Positions 48,415 to 57,741 of a stretch of 64,000 nucleotides of DNA are shown here, piece after piece. Every line of letters begins with the position of its first letter. The stretch's first letter is position 1. The DNA is from Streptomyces sp. TS71-3. GTDB taxonomy: Bacteria > Actinomycetota > Actinomycetes > Streptomycetales > Streptomycetaceae. The translations under genes were made by a program, and so were the position numbers. Under the pieces are notes generated by a model, which worked only from the letters and a program-made list of their open reading frames with translations, searched no databases and had not been told where the DNA came from. The stretch covers positions 3,224,001 to 3,288,000 of the forward strand of contig NZ_BNEL01000001.1 in assembly GCF_018327685.1 (NCBI RefSeq), in the 5' to 3' direction.

Positions 48415-49047
48415 GTGGCCAAGCCCGCGCTGGCGGTCGTCGCCAGTGATCCGTTCACGCGGTACGGGGCGCTTTCCTATTTCGGGGCCAGCAACCTGGT
48501 GAGGCTCCTTCCGGACGACGCACGCGACGACGCCGACGTCATCGTCGTGTTCACGCAGGACGTGACGGAGGAGACGATCTCCTTCATGCGCCGGATGGAC
48601 GGGCGCGCCACCAATCCCGACATGGGCATCGTGCTCGTCGGGAATCCCATCGGCGAGGCGAAGCTGATGCGGGCCGTCCGGTACGGGCTGATCGGGTTCG
48701 TTCCCCGGTCCCACGCGAACCTGGACCAGGTGCTGCGGGCCGTGCTCGGCATCCAGGAGGGCCGCTCCCAGCTTCCCGCCGCACTGGTCAGATCCCTGCT
48801 CGACCAGGTGAGGAGCCTCCAGAAGGACGTCCTGGAGCCGAACGGCCTGGACGCCGCCGGGTTCAAGGACCGGGAGATACAGGTGCTGAAGCTCCTGGCC
48901 GAAGGGCTCGACACCGGGGAGGTGGCGCGGCGGCTGAACTACTCGCCGCGCACCATCAAGGCCATCCTCGCCTCGCTGACCGTCCGGCTGGGCCTGCGCA
49001 ACCGCACCCACGCCATCGTGCACGCCCTGCGCGCCGGCGTGATCTGA
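48415..49047 (+). CDS. LuxR-type (NarL/FixJ-like) transcriptional regulator
   Basis: The product has 210 residues, GTG start with gagggga upstream. The N-terminal about 120 residues resemble a receiver (ALAVVASDPFTRYGALSYF, DADVIVVFTQDVT, GYGLIGFVPRSHANLDQVLRAV) but lack a clear phospho-acceptor aspartate at the expected position. The C-terminus FKDREIQVLKLLAEGLDTGEVARRLNYSPRTIKAILASLTVRLGLRNRTHAIVHALRAGVI is the LuxR helix-turn-helix. No histidine kinase is adjacent, so it may be an atypical response regulator. Confidence 0.9.
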   Translation: MAKPALAVVASDPFTRYGALSYFGASNLVRLLPDDARDDADVIVVFTQDVTEETISFMRRMDGRATNPDMGIVLVGNPIGEAKLMRAVRYGLIGFVPRSHANLDQVLRAVLGIQEGRSQLPAALVRSLLDQVRSLQKDVLEPNGLDAAGFKDREIQVLKLLAEGLDTGEVARRLNYSPRTIKAILASLTVRLGLRNRTHAIVHALRAGVI

Positions 49048-49090
49048 CAGGCGGCGGCTTCCGGACGCCAGGGCGGGGGCGTTCCGGCCA

Positions 49091-49125
49091 GGGGCCGCCA
49101 CCCCGCATCCCGGGTTGGCGGCCCC
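49091..49125. terminator. Hairpin terminator
   Basis: ggggccgcca and tggcggcccc form a perfect 10-bp stem between the converging LuxR-type and aldo/keto reductase genes. Confidence 0.65.
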
Positions 49126-49163
49126 GCGTAGCCGCCCAAGACGGTCCGCGGCCCCCCACCGGC

Positions 49164-50165
49164 TCACAGCGCCGGGGTGAGCCCGTACGTCCAGTTGTGG
49201 CCCAACTCGCTCTCGCGCTCGCCGTGTGCCGAGGTGGCGTCCAGGCGCTCGATCTCGTCCGCCGTCAGGGAGAGGCCGGCCGCGCCGGCGTTCTCCTCCA
49301 GCCGCTCGACGCGCATCGTGCCCGGGATGGGCACCACGCCGGGAGCCTTGGCGAGCAGCCACGCCAGGGCGACCTGCCCCGGAGCCGCGCCGTGTGCCGC
49401 GGCGATCTCGCGGACGAGTTCGACGGCGGCGAGATTGGCGTCGAAGGCCTCCTGTGAGAAGCGCGGCATGCGGCGCCGGTAGTCGTTCTCCGGCAGGTCC
49501 TCACGCGAGGTGATCTTCCCGGTGAGCATGCCGCGCCCCAGCGGGCTGTAGGGCACGACGGAGATGCCCAGCTCCTGGCAGAGCGGGAAGACCTCCCGCT
49601 CGATGTCGCGGCTCCACAGCGACCATTCGGTCTGCACCGCGGCGATGGGGTGGACGGCGTGGGCGCGGCGGATGGTGTCGGCGGCGGCCTCGCTGAGTCC
49701 GAGGTGGCGTACCTTGCCCTCCGCGACCAGCTCCGCCATGGCGCCCACCGTCTCCTCGATGGGCACGTCGGGGTCGACGCGGTGCTGGTAGTAGAGGTCG
49801 ACGTGGTCCGTGCCGAGCCGGCTCAGGGACCGCTCGACGCGCTCGCGCACGTACTCCGGCCGGCCGTTGACGATGGGCGGTCCTTCGGGGCCGATGCCGC
49901 GGACGATCCCGAACTTGGTCGCGAGGACGACCTGGTCGCGGCGGCTCGCCAGGGCCTTGCCGATGATCTCCTCGCTGGGGCCGTAGGCGTCGGCCGTGTC
50001 GATGAGCGTGACCCCGAGGTCCAGGGCACGGTCGAGCAGCTCGTGGGCACCGCCGGACACGTCCTCTTCTGTCTGGCCGTACGGGCGGGCGAAGCCCATG
50101 GCGCCGTAGCCGATGGCGCCGACGACCGGCCCGTTCGTGCCGAGGGTGCGGGTGGGGATGGACAT
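49164..50165 (-). CDS. Aldo/keto reductase
   Basis: The product has 333 residues. The catalytic tetrad is visible: [11 protein letters not shown] (Asp and Tyr), VVLATKFGI (Lys) and [11 protein letters not shown] (His), and the NADPH site [28 protein letters not shown] is conserved. This is the AKR13/YajO-like branch. ATG 50165 has gaggttt 7 nt upstream. It is divergent from a TetR gene with a long shared palindrome, so expression probably responds to an aldehyde or electrophile. Confidence 0.93.
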   Translation of the reverse strand: MSIPTRTLGTNGPVVGAIGYGAMGFARPYGQTEEDVSGGAHELLDRALDLGVTLIDTADAYGPSEEIIGKALASRRDQVVLATKFGIVRGIGPEGPPIVNGRPEYVRERVERSLSRLGTDHVDLYYQHRVDPDVPIEETVGAMAELVAEGKVRHLGLSEAAADTIRRAHAVHPIAAVQTEWSLWSRDIEREVFPLCQELGISVVPYSPLGRGMLTGKITSREDLPENDYRRRMPRFSQEAFDANLAAVELVREIAAAHGAAPGQVALAWLLAKAPGVVPIPGTMRVERLEENAGAAGLSLTADEIERLDATSAHGERESELGHNWTYGLTPAL

Positions 50166-50210
50166 GCGAAACCTCACGGGAACTAGTGCGTCACCAGGAC
50201 GGCGGGACGT

Positions 50211-50253
50211 ATGTCCTCACCTGTGGACAGAGTAAGTCCACGGGTGAGGACAT
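50211..50253. promoter_or_regulatory. 18-bp inverted repeat, TetR operator
   Basis: Arms atgtcctcacctgtggac and gtccacgggtgaggacat match at 17 of 18 positions, spacer 7 bp. It lies between the divergent aldo/keto reductase and TetR starts and includes their likely promoters. Confidence 0.75.
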
Positions 50254-50294
50254 GCAAGCTCGGCAGACGTCCGAGGACTCCGTACCCTGGTGCC

Positions 50295-50900
50295 ATGCAC
50301 GAGGAAGACCAGGTCCTGCCGACCACCGCCCGACGCAGGGACGCCTCCGCGACGCGGGCGGCGATCCTCCAGGCCGCCCGGCGGCTCTTCGTCGAGCACG
50401 GATACGACGGCGCGGGCGTGCGCGAGATCGCTCGGGAGGCCGGGGTCGACCCCCGGCTCATCGGCCGCTACTTCGGGTCCAAGGAGAAGCTGTTCGCCGA
50501 AGTGGTCGACCTGGCGTACGAGAAGTCGCTGATGATGACGCCCGAGCTGAACGCGGAGGCGGCGCGGGCGCTGCTGACCGGCTCGGACCAGGCCGCCATG
50601 GAGGGGCTGCTGCTGACCCTGCGCTCCGCCGCGAACCCCAAGGCGGCGGAGATCATGCGGGACAGCATCGAAGGCAACTACCAGCACCGCCTCGCCGGCG
50701 CGCTGCCCGGCGAGCGCACCGGAGACCGCGCCGCGCTCCTGGTCGCCCTCTGCTCCGGCGTCCTGCTCACGCGCCTGGTCCTGGGCAATTCGCGGCTCAA
50801 CCGGCCGGAGACCGAGGACCTGATCCCCCTCCTCCACAAGGCCCTCGACGCCGTCGCGGACGCGCCGGGGGTGCCCGGGGCGCCCGCGGACGAGGAGTAG
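50295..50900 (+). CDS. TetR family transcriptional regulator
   Basis: The product has 201 residues from ATG 50295 (HEEDQVLPTTARRRDASATRAAIL). The DNA-binding part is AAILQAARRLFVEHGYDGAGVREIAREAGVDPRLIGRYFGSKEKLFAEVV, and the C-terminal domain with LVALCSGVLLTRLVLGNSRL matches the TetR_C_ (PF17920-like) type. The long palindrome upstream is its probable target, linking it to the aldo/keto reductase. Confidence 0.92.
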   Translation: MHEEDQVLPTTARRRDASATRAAILQAARRLFVEHGYDGAGVREIAREAGVDPRLIGRYFGSKEKLFAEVVDLAYEKSLMMTPELNAEAARALLTGSDQAAMEGLLLTLRSAANPKAAEIMRDSIEGNYQHRLAGALPGERTGDRAALLVALCSGVLLTRLVLGNSRLNRPETEDLIPLLHKALDAVADAPGVPGAPADEE

Positions 50901-50923
50901 CCCCGTCCGCGTGGCCGGCGGTC

Positions 50924-51021
50924 CCTGACAAGCCGCCCCTGACAAGCCGCCCCTGACGGGCCGCCCCTGACAAGCCGCCCCTGACGGGCCGCCCCTGACG
51001 GGCCGCCCCTGGCGAGCCGGC
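50924..51021. repeat. Minisatellite, 7 x 14 bp
   Basis: Seven units of cctgacaagccgcc or cctgacgggccgcc, the last degenerate, in the gap between the TetR and SDR genes. Confidence 0.9.
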
Positions 51022-51082
51022 CCCGTCGAGGCGGCCCCGGGCCCCTCCATGCCGTCGCGCCGGCGCCCCGGCCTGGCGGGGT

Positions 51083-52006
51083 TCAGCCGGCGTCGGCGAG
51101 CATCTGCTCCGAGAGTGCCCACAGCCGCTGCGCGCCCGCCGGGTCGACGGCGTAGCGGGCCACGCCCTGGAGGGGAGCGCCGCGGCGGTCCAGGACCTCG
51201 GCCTCGTTGCAGTCCGCGAAGTAGCGCCCGCCGATGCCCTTCAGCAGGGGCGAGGTGGCTGCGAAGACGGACGTGGCAGCGCCCTGCTCGACGGTCTTGA
51301 TGAGCTCCGGCGGTACGCGGCCGCTGCCGCCCTCGATGTGGCGCTGGAGGTTGGTGTGGATGGCGCCGGGCATCACGGCGTTGGCCGTGATGTTCTCGTC
51401 GGCCCAGCGGCGGGTGGCCTCCACGGCGAACAGGACGTTGGCCGTCTTGGACTGGCCGTAGGCGAGCCAGCGGTCGTAGCCGCGGAAGGCGAAGTGGATG
51501 TCGTCCCACACGATCGGGGACAGCTGGTGGCCGCTGGAGCTGACGACGACGACACGGGCGCCCTCGGCGGCGAGCGCACCGTGCAGGCCGGTGGCGAGGG
51601 CGAAGTGGCCCAGGTGGTTGGTGGCGAACTGCCACTCCCAGCCCTGATCGGTGTACCGCTCGGGGCTCGCCATGACGCCCGCGTTGGCGACCAGCATGTG
51701 CAGCGGACCCCGCCAGGCCCCCGTGAGACCGGCGACGGACGCCGGGTCGGCGAGGTCGAGGCGGGCCACGAGCAGGTCGCGGTTTCCGGTCGCTTCCGCG
51801 ATGTCTCTGGCCACCCGCTCGCCGGCCGCCGTGTCCCGGACGGCCAGGGTGACCCCGGCCCCGGCCTCGGCCAGGGCCCGGGCCGTCTCGGCGCCGAGAC
51901 CGGACGACGCGCCGGTGACGAGCGCGCGGCGGCCGGCGAGGTCGATTCCGTGCGCGACTTCGGATGCCGTGCTGGAGAAGCCGTAGGGCGTGGTGATGGC
52001 GGTCAT
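51083..52006 (-). CDS. Short-chain dehydrogenase/reductase (retinol-dehydrogenase-like)
   Basis: The product has 307 residues. ALVTGASSGLGAETARAL (nucleotide binding), LVANAGVMASPERY, VVVVSSSGHQL (Ser) and the YGQSKTANVLF (Tyr-x3-Lys) catalytic set identify the SDR superfamily, of the WWOX/retinol-dehydrogenase-like length. It is divergent from a LysR gene that likely controls it. A paralogue lies at 58494. Confidence 0.92.
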   Translation of the reverse strand: MTAITTPYGFSSTASEVAHGIDLAGRRALVTGASSGLGAETARALAEAGAGVTLAVRDTAAGERVARDIAEATGNRDLLVARLDLADPASVAGLTGAWRGPLHMLVANAGVMASPERYTDQGWEWQFATNHLGHFALATGLHGALAAEGARVVVVSSSGHQLSPIVWDDIHFAFRGYDRWLAYGQSKTANVLFAVEATRRWADENITANAVMPGAIHTNLQRHIEGGSGRVPPELIKTVEQGAATSVFAATSPLLKGIGGRYFADCNEAEVLDRRGAPLQGVARYAVDPAGAQRLWALSEQMLADAG

Positions 52007-52038
52007 GCGGGGACTCCCTCGTGGGGCAGGGGTGACAC

Positions 52039-52088
52039 GGCCCTCGCGCGGCCCTCGTCACGACGGTGACGAGGGCCGCGCGAGGGCC
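52039..52088. terminator. 22-bp perfect hairpin between divergent SDR and LysR genes
   Basis: ggccctcgcgcggccctcgt plus ca pairs perfectly with its complement at 52067-52088 around cgacgg. It is much stronger than an operator and lies in the SDR leader, so it may be a leader structure, an insulator or the remnant of a mobile palindrome. Confidence 0.6.
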
Positions 52089-52164
52089 TTCGTGATGTCA
52101 ACGGTAGGAAGCCCCCACATATGAGTCCAACGAGAATCACACATACGTGGTATGCATAAACGTC

Positions 52165-53091
52165 ATGGACTTCGCCGATGTCTCGCTGACCGCGCTCCGG
52201 GTGTTCCGCGCCGTGGCCGAGCAGGGGACCTTCACCGCCGCCGCGGCGGCCCTGGGATACACGCAGTCGGCGGTGTCCCGGCAGATCGCCTCGCTGGAGC
52301 GGACCGCGGGCACGAAACTGCTGGAGCGCCGGCGTGAGGGTGTCCGGCTGACCGCGGCGGGACGCGTCGTCATGCGCCACGCGGCGGTCGTGCTGGACGA
52401 GATCGACACGACCGCCCGCGAGCTGTCCGGCCTGCCCGCACCGGGCGGCACCGTGCGCCTCGGCTGGCTGCCCACCGCCGGCACGACCATCGTGCCGCAC
52501 GCCCTCGCCGAGCTGCGGCGGGACGATCCGAACATCCACGTCATCAGCCGCGAGGGCGGTACCAACACGCTGGCGCGCGCCCTGCGGTCGGGCAGCATCG
52601 ACCTCGCCCTGCTGTCGTCGGCGCCGCCCTTTCGCGCACCGGACAGCGAGTCCCCGCCCCTGGTCCTCCAGACGCTCACGGAGCGCGCCCTGTGCCTGGC
52701 CGTGCCTCAGGCGCACCCGCTGGCCCGCGGGGACTTCGTCGACGTGGCCGACCTGTACGGACAGCAGTGGATCGCAGGTCCGCCCTCCGCCGCCGACCTG
52801 GTGATGGGGGTGTGGCCGGGCCTGGACGAGCGGCCCGAGGTCGTCCACACGGCCCGGGACTGGCTGGCCAAACTGCATCTCGTGGCCGCGGGCTGCGGCC
52901 TGACGACCGTGCCCTCGGCACTGACCCCCGCGGCGCCGCCCGGCGTGCGCATCCTGACCGTGCGCGGCGGGCCGCAGGAGCAGCGGCGCCTGCTGCTGGC
53001 CCGGCTGCCCGGGCCGCCGGCCGAAGCCGTCGTACGCGTCGGGAACGCGCTGAGGACCGCGGCCCTCGCCACCACCGCCCCGGAGGCATGA
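52165..53091 (+). CDS. LysR family transcriptional regulator
   Basis: The product has 308 residues from ATG 52165 (DFADVSLTALRVFRAVAEQGTF). The helix-turn-helix is FTAAAAALGYTQSAVSRQIASLERTAGTKLLERRREGVRLTAAG, and the substrate domain begins GGTVRLGWLPTAGTTIVPHAL. atacgtggtat at 52143-52153 is a possible LysR box core. It is divergent from the SDR gene, the usual arrangement for a LysR regulator and its target. Confidence 0.92.
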   Translation: MDFADVSLTALRVFRAVAEQGTFTAAAAALGYTQSAVSRQIASLERTAGTKLLERRREGVRLTAAGRVVMRHAAVVLDEIDTTARELSGLPAPGGTVRLGWLPTAGTTIVPHALAELRRDDPNIHVISREGGTNTLARALRSGSIDLALLSSAPPFRAPDSESPPLVLQTLTERALCLAVPQAHPLARGDFVDVADLYGQQWIAGPPSAADLVMGVWPGLDERPEVVHTARDWLAKLHLVAAGCGLTTVPSALTPAAPPGVRILTVRGGPQEQRRLLLARLPGPPAEAVVRVGNALRTAALATTAPEA

Positions 53092-53336
53092 CGGTCTCCC
53101 CGTGACGTGCGTCACGCGCGCCCCCGCCGGACGTGCCCGGCACGCCCCGCTCGCCGGCACGGGCGCTCGTATCCCGCCCGCCACCTGCTGTTCTCGCATC
53201 GACAGGCGTGCGGCACGTTCGCGCCGATTCTGTGGTGGCCCTGGGGTCATTGAACTATTGGCGGGCCCGGAACCGTTGCCATGAGCGTCAGACCGGTCAG
53301 TGAGCCCGGCCCGAACGCTCAAGAACGAGAAGGAAC

Positions 53337-54926
53337 ATGGACAAGGCCAGTACCAGTGAGAACTACACCGTTACGGTCGTGGAGCGGCTGAAGGCGAGAG
53401 GCAGCCACGACGCCATCATCATGGGGGACCAGCGGATCAGCGGCGCCGAGGCCGCGGACACCGTCCTGAACTTCGCCGCGGCCCTGCGGGACGCGGGGGT
53501 GCGCGACGGCGACGGAGTGGCGCTCTTCGTCCGGAACTCCCCGGAAGCGCTGCTGCTGCAACTGGCCGTCCACTACGCGGGCTGCCGGCTGGTCTTCGTA
53601 CCCCCCGAGCCCGGCAACGGCGAGCTCGAAGCGCTGGTCCGGCGCGCCCATGTGAACGTGTTCCTGTTCGACCCGGACTTCGAGGAGCGGACGGGGCGGA
53701 TCATCGACAACGTCGACATCCCGCACGTCTTCGGCATAGGCCCGTCCTCCATAGCCCCCGACTTCCTCGTGGCGGCCTCCGACCGTGCCGCCCTCCCGAT
53801 GCGCGAGGCCGCCGACGGCCGCCACATCGCGACCCTCCTCTACACCGGCGGCACCACCGGACTGCCCAAGCTGGTCGTGCACCGCGGCAGTTACTACGAC
53901 GCCTTCCTGCGCATGTCGGCCATGTTCGCGGACGACCCGTCCGCCGACCCCGCGATGCTGATAGCCACGTTGATCACCCATACCAGTGGCCACGGGGCCT
54001 TCCTGGTGGGCGCCCTGACCGACCACCGCATCGTGCTGCTGAGGACGTTCGAGGCCGGCGCCGCCCTGGCCGCGATGGACGACGAGCGCGTCACCAGGAT
54101 GATGGTGGTGACGCCCATGATGTACGAGCTGCTGGACCACCCCGAGTGCCGCCCGGGCCGTTTCCCCGCGCTGAAGACGCTCCTCTACGCCGGTGCAGCG
54201 GCGTCCCCCGCCCGCCTCCGGCAGGCGGTCGAACGCTTCGGACCCGTCCTGCACCAGCTCTACGGGGCCACCGAGAACGGCGTCGTCACCCAGCTGACCC
54301 CCGAGGAACACGACCTCGACCGGCCCGGGTCCCTGTCCGGCTGCGGGCGTCCGGGACCCGGAATCGAAGTGGAGCTGCGGGACGAGGAGGGCAAGCCGGT
54401 ACCGGTGGGACAGGTCGGCGAGCTGTACGTGCGCAGCGGCACGGTCATGCAGGGCTACTGGAACGACCCGGAGCGCACCGCCGAGGTGCTGGACGGCGAC
54501 GGCTGGTTCCGCAGCGGCGACATCGCCCGCCAGGACGAGGAGGGGTACCTGTACCTGGTCGACCGGGTACGGGACATCATCGTGACGGGCCGGACGGCCG
54601 ACAACGTCTACTCCCGCCTCCTCGACGACTTCCTCACCGCACACCCCGCCATCAGGCACGCAGCCACCATCGGCCTGCCCGGCGACGACGACACGGAGAC
54701 GGTGCACGTCGTCCTGGTGCCGCAGGACCCGGCCAACACCCCGGACCTGCCCGAGCTGACCCGCCAGATCGTCGAGGCGCTCGGCGACCTCTACGCACCC
54801 GCCTCCTACTCGATCGGCGAGTCCCTGCCCCGGACCACCGTCGGCAAGGTCGACAAGAAGGCCCTCCGCGCGGCCCTGCGGGCGGCCGGCGGGTCGCGGG
54901 CGCGGGACCAGGTGGCCTCCGCGTAG
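53337..54926 (+). CDS. AMP-dependent acyl-CoA synthetase/ligase
   Basis: The product has 529 residues. The P-loop-like motif is TLLYTGGTTGLPKLVVH (residue about 165), the second core motif is HQLYGATENGVVTQL, then GWFRSGDIARQDEEGYLYLVDRVRDIIVTGRTADNVYSRLLDD, and the final catalytic lysine is in RTTVGKVDKKALR, so the enzyme is complete. It resembles fatty-acyl or aryl-CoA ligases such as those in natural-product clusters. No partner carrier or oxidase gene is adjacent. aggaa lies just before ATG 53337. Confidence 0.92.
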   Translation: MDKASTSENYTVTVVERLKARGSHDAIIMGDQRISGAEAADTVLNFAAALRDAGVRDGDGVALFVRNSPEALLLQLAVHYAGCRLVFVPPEPGNGELEALVRRAHVNVFLFDPDFEERTGRIIDNVDIPHVFGIGPSSIAPDFLVAASDRAALPMREAADGRHIATLLYTGGTTGLPKLVVHRGSYYDAFLRMSAMFADDPSADPAMLIATLITHTSGHGAFLVGALTDHRIVLLRTFEAGAALAAMDDERVTRMMVVTPMMYELLDHPECRPGRFPALKTLLYAGAAASPARLRQAVERFGPVLHQLYGATENGVVTQLTPEEHDLDRPGSLSGCGRPGPGIEVELRDEEGKPVPVGQVGELYVRSGTVMQGYWNDPERTAEVLDGDGWFRSGDIARQDEEGYLYLVDRVRDIIVTGRTADNVYSRLLDDFLTAHPAIRHAATIGLPGDDDTETVHVVLVPQDPANTPDLPELTRQIVEALGDLYAPASYSIGESLPRTTVGKVDKKALRAALRAAGGSRARDQVASA

Positions 54927-54951
54927 GTACGCCGGAGACCGCCCGTGGTCT

Positions 54952-54989
54952 GCGTGCCGTCCACCCCCGCGCCGGGGTGGACGGCACGC
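54952..54989. terminator. 16-bp hairpin terminator
   Basis: gcgtgccgtccacccc and ggggtggacggcacgc are perfectly complementary with a 6-nt loop, 25 bp beyond the ligase stop. Confidence 0.8.
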
Positions 54990-55016
54990 CGGGAGTGGAC
55001 GGCAACCGTCGAGGTC

Positions 55017-55220
55017 TCCGGTCAGTCCGTGACCGGAGTCGGGCGTGGTGTCCGGTGGGTTCGTGACCGGAGTCGGGCGTGGTGTCCGGTGGGTTCGTGA
55101 CCGGAGTCAGGCGTGGGGTGCGGTCGGTTCGTGCCGGGACTCAGTCGTCACGTGCGGTCAGTCCGCGACCGGACTCGGTCGTCACGTGCGGTCGGCTCGT
55201 GACGTGTGTCAGTCGCCGAG
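55017..55220. repeat. Minisatellite, 6 x 34 bp
   Basis: Six units beginning tccggt or tgcggt at 55017, 55051, 55085, 55119, 55153 and 55187, the first three nearly identical. The last unit reaches into the 3' end of sthA. Confidence 0.88.
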
Positions 55221-56612
55221 CCGGTCGAGCTGGCGGATCTTGTTGGTCGCGTCCAGGGCGGCCACCTTGTAGGACTCCGCGAGCGTCGGGTAGTTGAACA
55301 CCGCGTTGACCAGGTAGTCGACGGTGCCGCCCAGGCCCATCACGGTCTGGCCGATGTGGATCAGCTCGGTGGCCCCGGTGCCGAAGCAGTGCACGCCGAG
55401 CAGCTTGCGGTCGTCCGGCGAGACCAGCAGCTTGAGCATGCCGTGCGAGTCGCCGACTATCTGGCCCCGGGCCAGCTCGCGGTAGCGGGCGATGCCCACC
55501 TCGAACGGCACGCTGTCCTCGGTGAGCTGGTCCTCGGTCCGCCCGGCGAAGCTGATCTCCGGGATGGTGTAGATGCCGATGGGCTGGAGGCTGAGCATCT
55601 GGTCCACCGGCTCGCCGCAGGCGTGGTACGCCGCCGCACGGCCCTGCTCCATCGAGGTCGCGGCCAGCGCCGGGAAGCCGATGACGTCGCCGACGGCGTA
55701 GATGTGCGGCACCTGGGTGCGGTAGTGCTCGTCGACCGCGATCCGGCCGCGCCTGTCCGCCGACAGGCCCGCCTTGCCGAGGTCGAGGTCGTCGGTGAGG
55801 CCCTGCCGGCCCGCCGAGTACATCACGGCGTCCGCGGGGATCTTCTTGCCGCTCTCCAGGACGGTGAGGGTGCCGCGGGCGTGGCGTTCGACCGCGCTCA
55901 CCGTCTCCCCGAAGCGGAAGGTGACGGCCAGGTCGCGCAGGTGGTACCTGAGTGCCTCGACCACCTCGACGTCGCACATGTCGAGCATCCCGGGCCGCTT
56001 GTCCACCACCGTGATCTTGCTGCCGAGGGCGGCGAACATGGAGGCGTACTCCATCCCGATCACCCCGGCCCCGACGATGACCATGGAGCGCGGGACCCGC
56101 TCCAGGTTGAGGACGTTGTCCGAGTCCATGATCGTCCGGCCGTCGAACTCGACGCTCTCGGGCCGGGCGGGCCGGGTGCCCGTGGCGATGATGATGTGCT
56201 CGGCGCTCAGCAGCCGCTCCTCGCCGCCCTCCTCGCCCAGCGCGACGGTGTGGTCGTCCACGAAGCGGCCGGTGCCGGTGAACAGGGCGACCTGGTTGCG
56301 GGCGAACTGGCTGCGGACGACGTCGACCTCGCGGCTGACCACGTGATCCGTCCGGGCCGCCAGGTCGCCTACGGTGATGTCCTCCTTGAGGCGGTAGCTC
56401 TGGCCGTACAGATCGCGCTGGTTGAGGCCGGTGAGGTACAGCACCGCCTCGCGGAGGGTCTTGGACGGGATGGTTCCGGTGTGGATGGAGACCCCGCCGA
56501 CCATGTGGGGGCGGTCGATGACGCCGACCCGGCGGCCGAGCTTGGCCGCGGCGATCGCTGCCTTCTGGCCGCCCGGGCCGGATCCGATGACGAGCAAGTC
56601 GAAGTCGGGCAC
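55209..56612 (-). CDS. sthA: Soluble (Si-specific) pyridine nucleotide transhydrogenase
   Basis: The product has 467 residues, GTG start. It has the flavin disulfide-reductase architecture: FAD motif [21 protein letters not shown], then [14 protein letters not shown] where lipoamide dehydrogenase has the CxxxxC pair, so the redox cysteines are absent as in SthA. A second Rossmann motif is [20 protein letters not shown], then [22 protein letters not shown] and the C-terminal interface domain. It equilibrates NADPH and NADH. No operon partner. Confidence 0.93.
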   Translation of the reverse strand: MPDFDLLVIGSGPGGQKAAIAAAKLGRRVGVIDRPHMVGGVSIHTGTIPSKTLREAVLYLTGLNQRDLYGQSYRLKEDITVGDLAARTDHVVSREVDVVRSQFARNQVALFTGTGRFVDDHTVALGEEGGEERLLSAEHIIIATGTRPARPESVEFDGRTIMDSDNVLNLERVPRSMVIVGAGVIGMEYASMFAALGSKITVVDKRPGMLDMCDVEVVEALRYHLRDLAVTFRFGETVSAVERHARGTLTVLESGKKIPADAVMYSAGRQGLTDDLDLGKAGLSADRRGRIAVDEHYRTQVPHIYAVGDVIGFPALAATSMEQGRAAAYHACGEPVDQMLSLQPIGIYTIPEISFAGRTEDQLTEDSVPFEVGIARYRELARGQIVGDSHGMLKLLVSPDDRKLLGVHCFGTGATELIHIGQTVMGLGGTVDYLVNAVFNYPTLAESYKVAALDATNKIRQLDRLGD

Positions 56613-56786
56613 GCGCTGAGTGTGTCAGCTCGAAGCCCTCCCTCGGAAGGGTGAACAGATGGCCCGCGGGGAAGGGGGAGGCCGCCAGCGGTGGGCGGGC
56701 GTCCGCGAACCCGTCTCGGCGAGCCCGCCGGAGGGCACGACCGACCCGCTGTCCCCATTGCAGTGATCATGAGAAGGAGGCGACGC

Positions 56787-57110
56787 TGCCCAACCGGATC
56801 GCGCACGCCTTCGTCACGCGGTCGGAGACCGACGCCGTCAACAACGCACTCATCGCCCTCCTGCGCGGCACCGCGTCCGACGAACGGGCCCCGCCACCTC
56901 CTGGTCGCGTTGCAGGCGCAGGGTGCCTGTCGCCGGCCGGGCGCCCGTCGATACGGCTTTCAACTGGACGGTTGGGTACTTCGAGCCGCGCCCCATGGCG
57001 GAGCCGTTCTGCCGGGAATGCCCAGCGCCTTCTACCTGGGTAGATGTGGAGAGCCCCAGCTCCGTGCTTGCCGTCGCCCATCAACCGTCAGGTGCTATCT
57101 ATCCGGTTAG
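56787..57110 (+). pseudogene. Possible decayed gene of unknown family
   Basis: aaggagg at 56774 is followed, at the right spacing, not by ATG but by CTG. The frame PNRIAHAFVTRSETDAVNN ... RGTASDERA has strong GC3 bias for about 40 codons, after which a different frame (RHLLVALQAQGA ... RYGFQLDGW) looks more coding. A lost start and a frameshift in an old gene would explain this, but no homologue is recognised. Confidence 0.28.
57099..57110. promoter_or_regulatory. Shared TetR operator core ctatccggttag
   Basis: It lies 31 bp before the TetR start at 57142. The identical 12-mer occurs at 58453 and, inverted, at 58333. Confidence 0.65.
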
Positions 57111-57141
57111 TCGGCTACGCTCCCTCGGCTATGGTGGAGGG

Positions 57142-57741
57142 ATGATACGAGACTCGCAAGCGACCCGGCAGCGGCTGCTCGATGCCGCGGCCGAGGAATT
57201 CTCGGCATACGGGATCGCCGGGGCGCGGGTGGACCGGATCGCCGTGGCTGCGCGGAGCAACAAGGCGCAGATCTACCACTACTTCGGGAGCAAGGATCAG
57301 CTCTTCGATGCCGTGATGCACGCGATCGTGGCGAAGACGGCAGGTGAGGTCCCGATCGACGCCCAGGACCTGCCGGGGTGGGCGGGGCGGCTCTTCGACC
57401 GCTACGAGGAGAATCCGCGCATCGCACGGCTGGCCACGTGGTACCGGCTGGAGCGGGTGATCGACGACGCGCAGATCGACGTGCTCTCGGACGCGATCCA
57501 CGAAGAGCTGGAGGAGATCCGCAAGGCGCAGGTCGCCGGTCTGCTGCCTGCCCGGTACCGTCCGGCGGACCTGCTGAACCTGGTGCTGCACCTCACTTTC
57601 CTGTGGGCCTTCGTCTTCCCCGAGCTCCGGGGGCATCTGCGGGGCGCGTCGCGGCCTCACCGGCGTCAGGTGCTCACCGACGCCGTCGCCGCGTTGCTGG
57701 CGGACGGCGCCGGCGCCGATGAGGCCGCGCCGGGGAGGTGA
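57142..57741 (+). CDS. TetR family transcriptional regulator (paralogue 1)
   Basis: The product has 199 residues from ATG 57142 (IRDSQATRQRLLDAAAEEF), with ggaggg directly upstream. The helix-turn-helix is GIAGARVDRIAVAARSNKAQIYHYFGSKDQLFDAV. The C-terminal domain (TetR_C_ type with WYRLERV) is shared with the convergent TetR at 57742; the two are clearly paralogues. Identical operator cores at both promoters suggest cross-regulation. Confidence 0.92.
   Translation: MIRDSQATRQRLLDAAAEEFSAYGIAGARVDRIAVAARSNKAQIYHYFGSKDQLFDAVMHAIVAKTAGEVPIDAQDLPGWAGRLFDRYEENPRIARLATWYRLERVIDDAQIDVLSDAIHEELEEIRKAQVAGLLPARYRPADLLNLVLHLTFLWAFVFPELRGHLRGASRPHRRQVLTDAVAALLADGAGADEAAPGR

Larger units (their letters stand above)
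56613..57141. other. Gap with a possible decayed gene
   Basis: This 529-bp region lies between sthA and the TetR gene at 57142. A coding-like segment behind an aaggagg site is described separately, and an operator lies at 57099. Confidence 0.45.
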
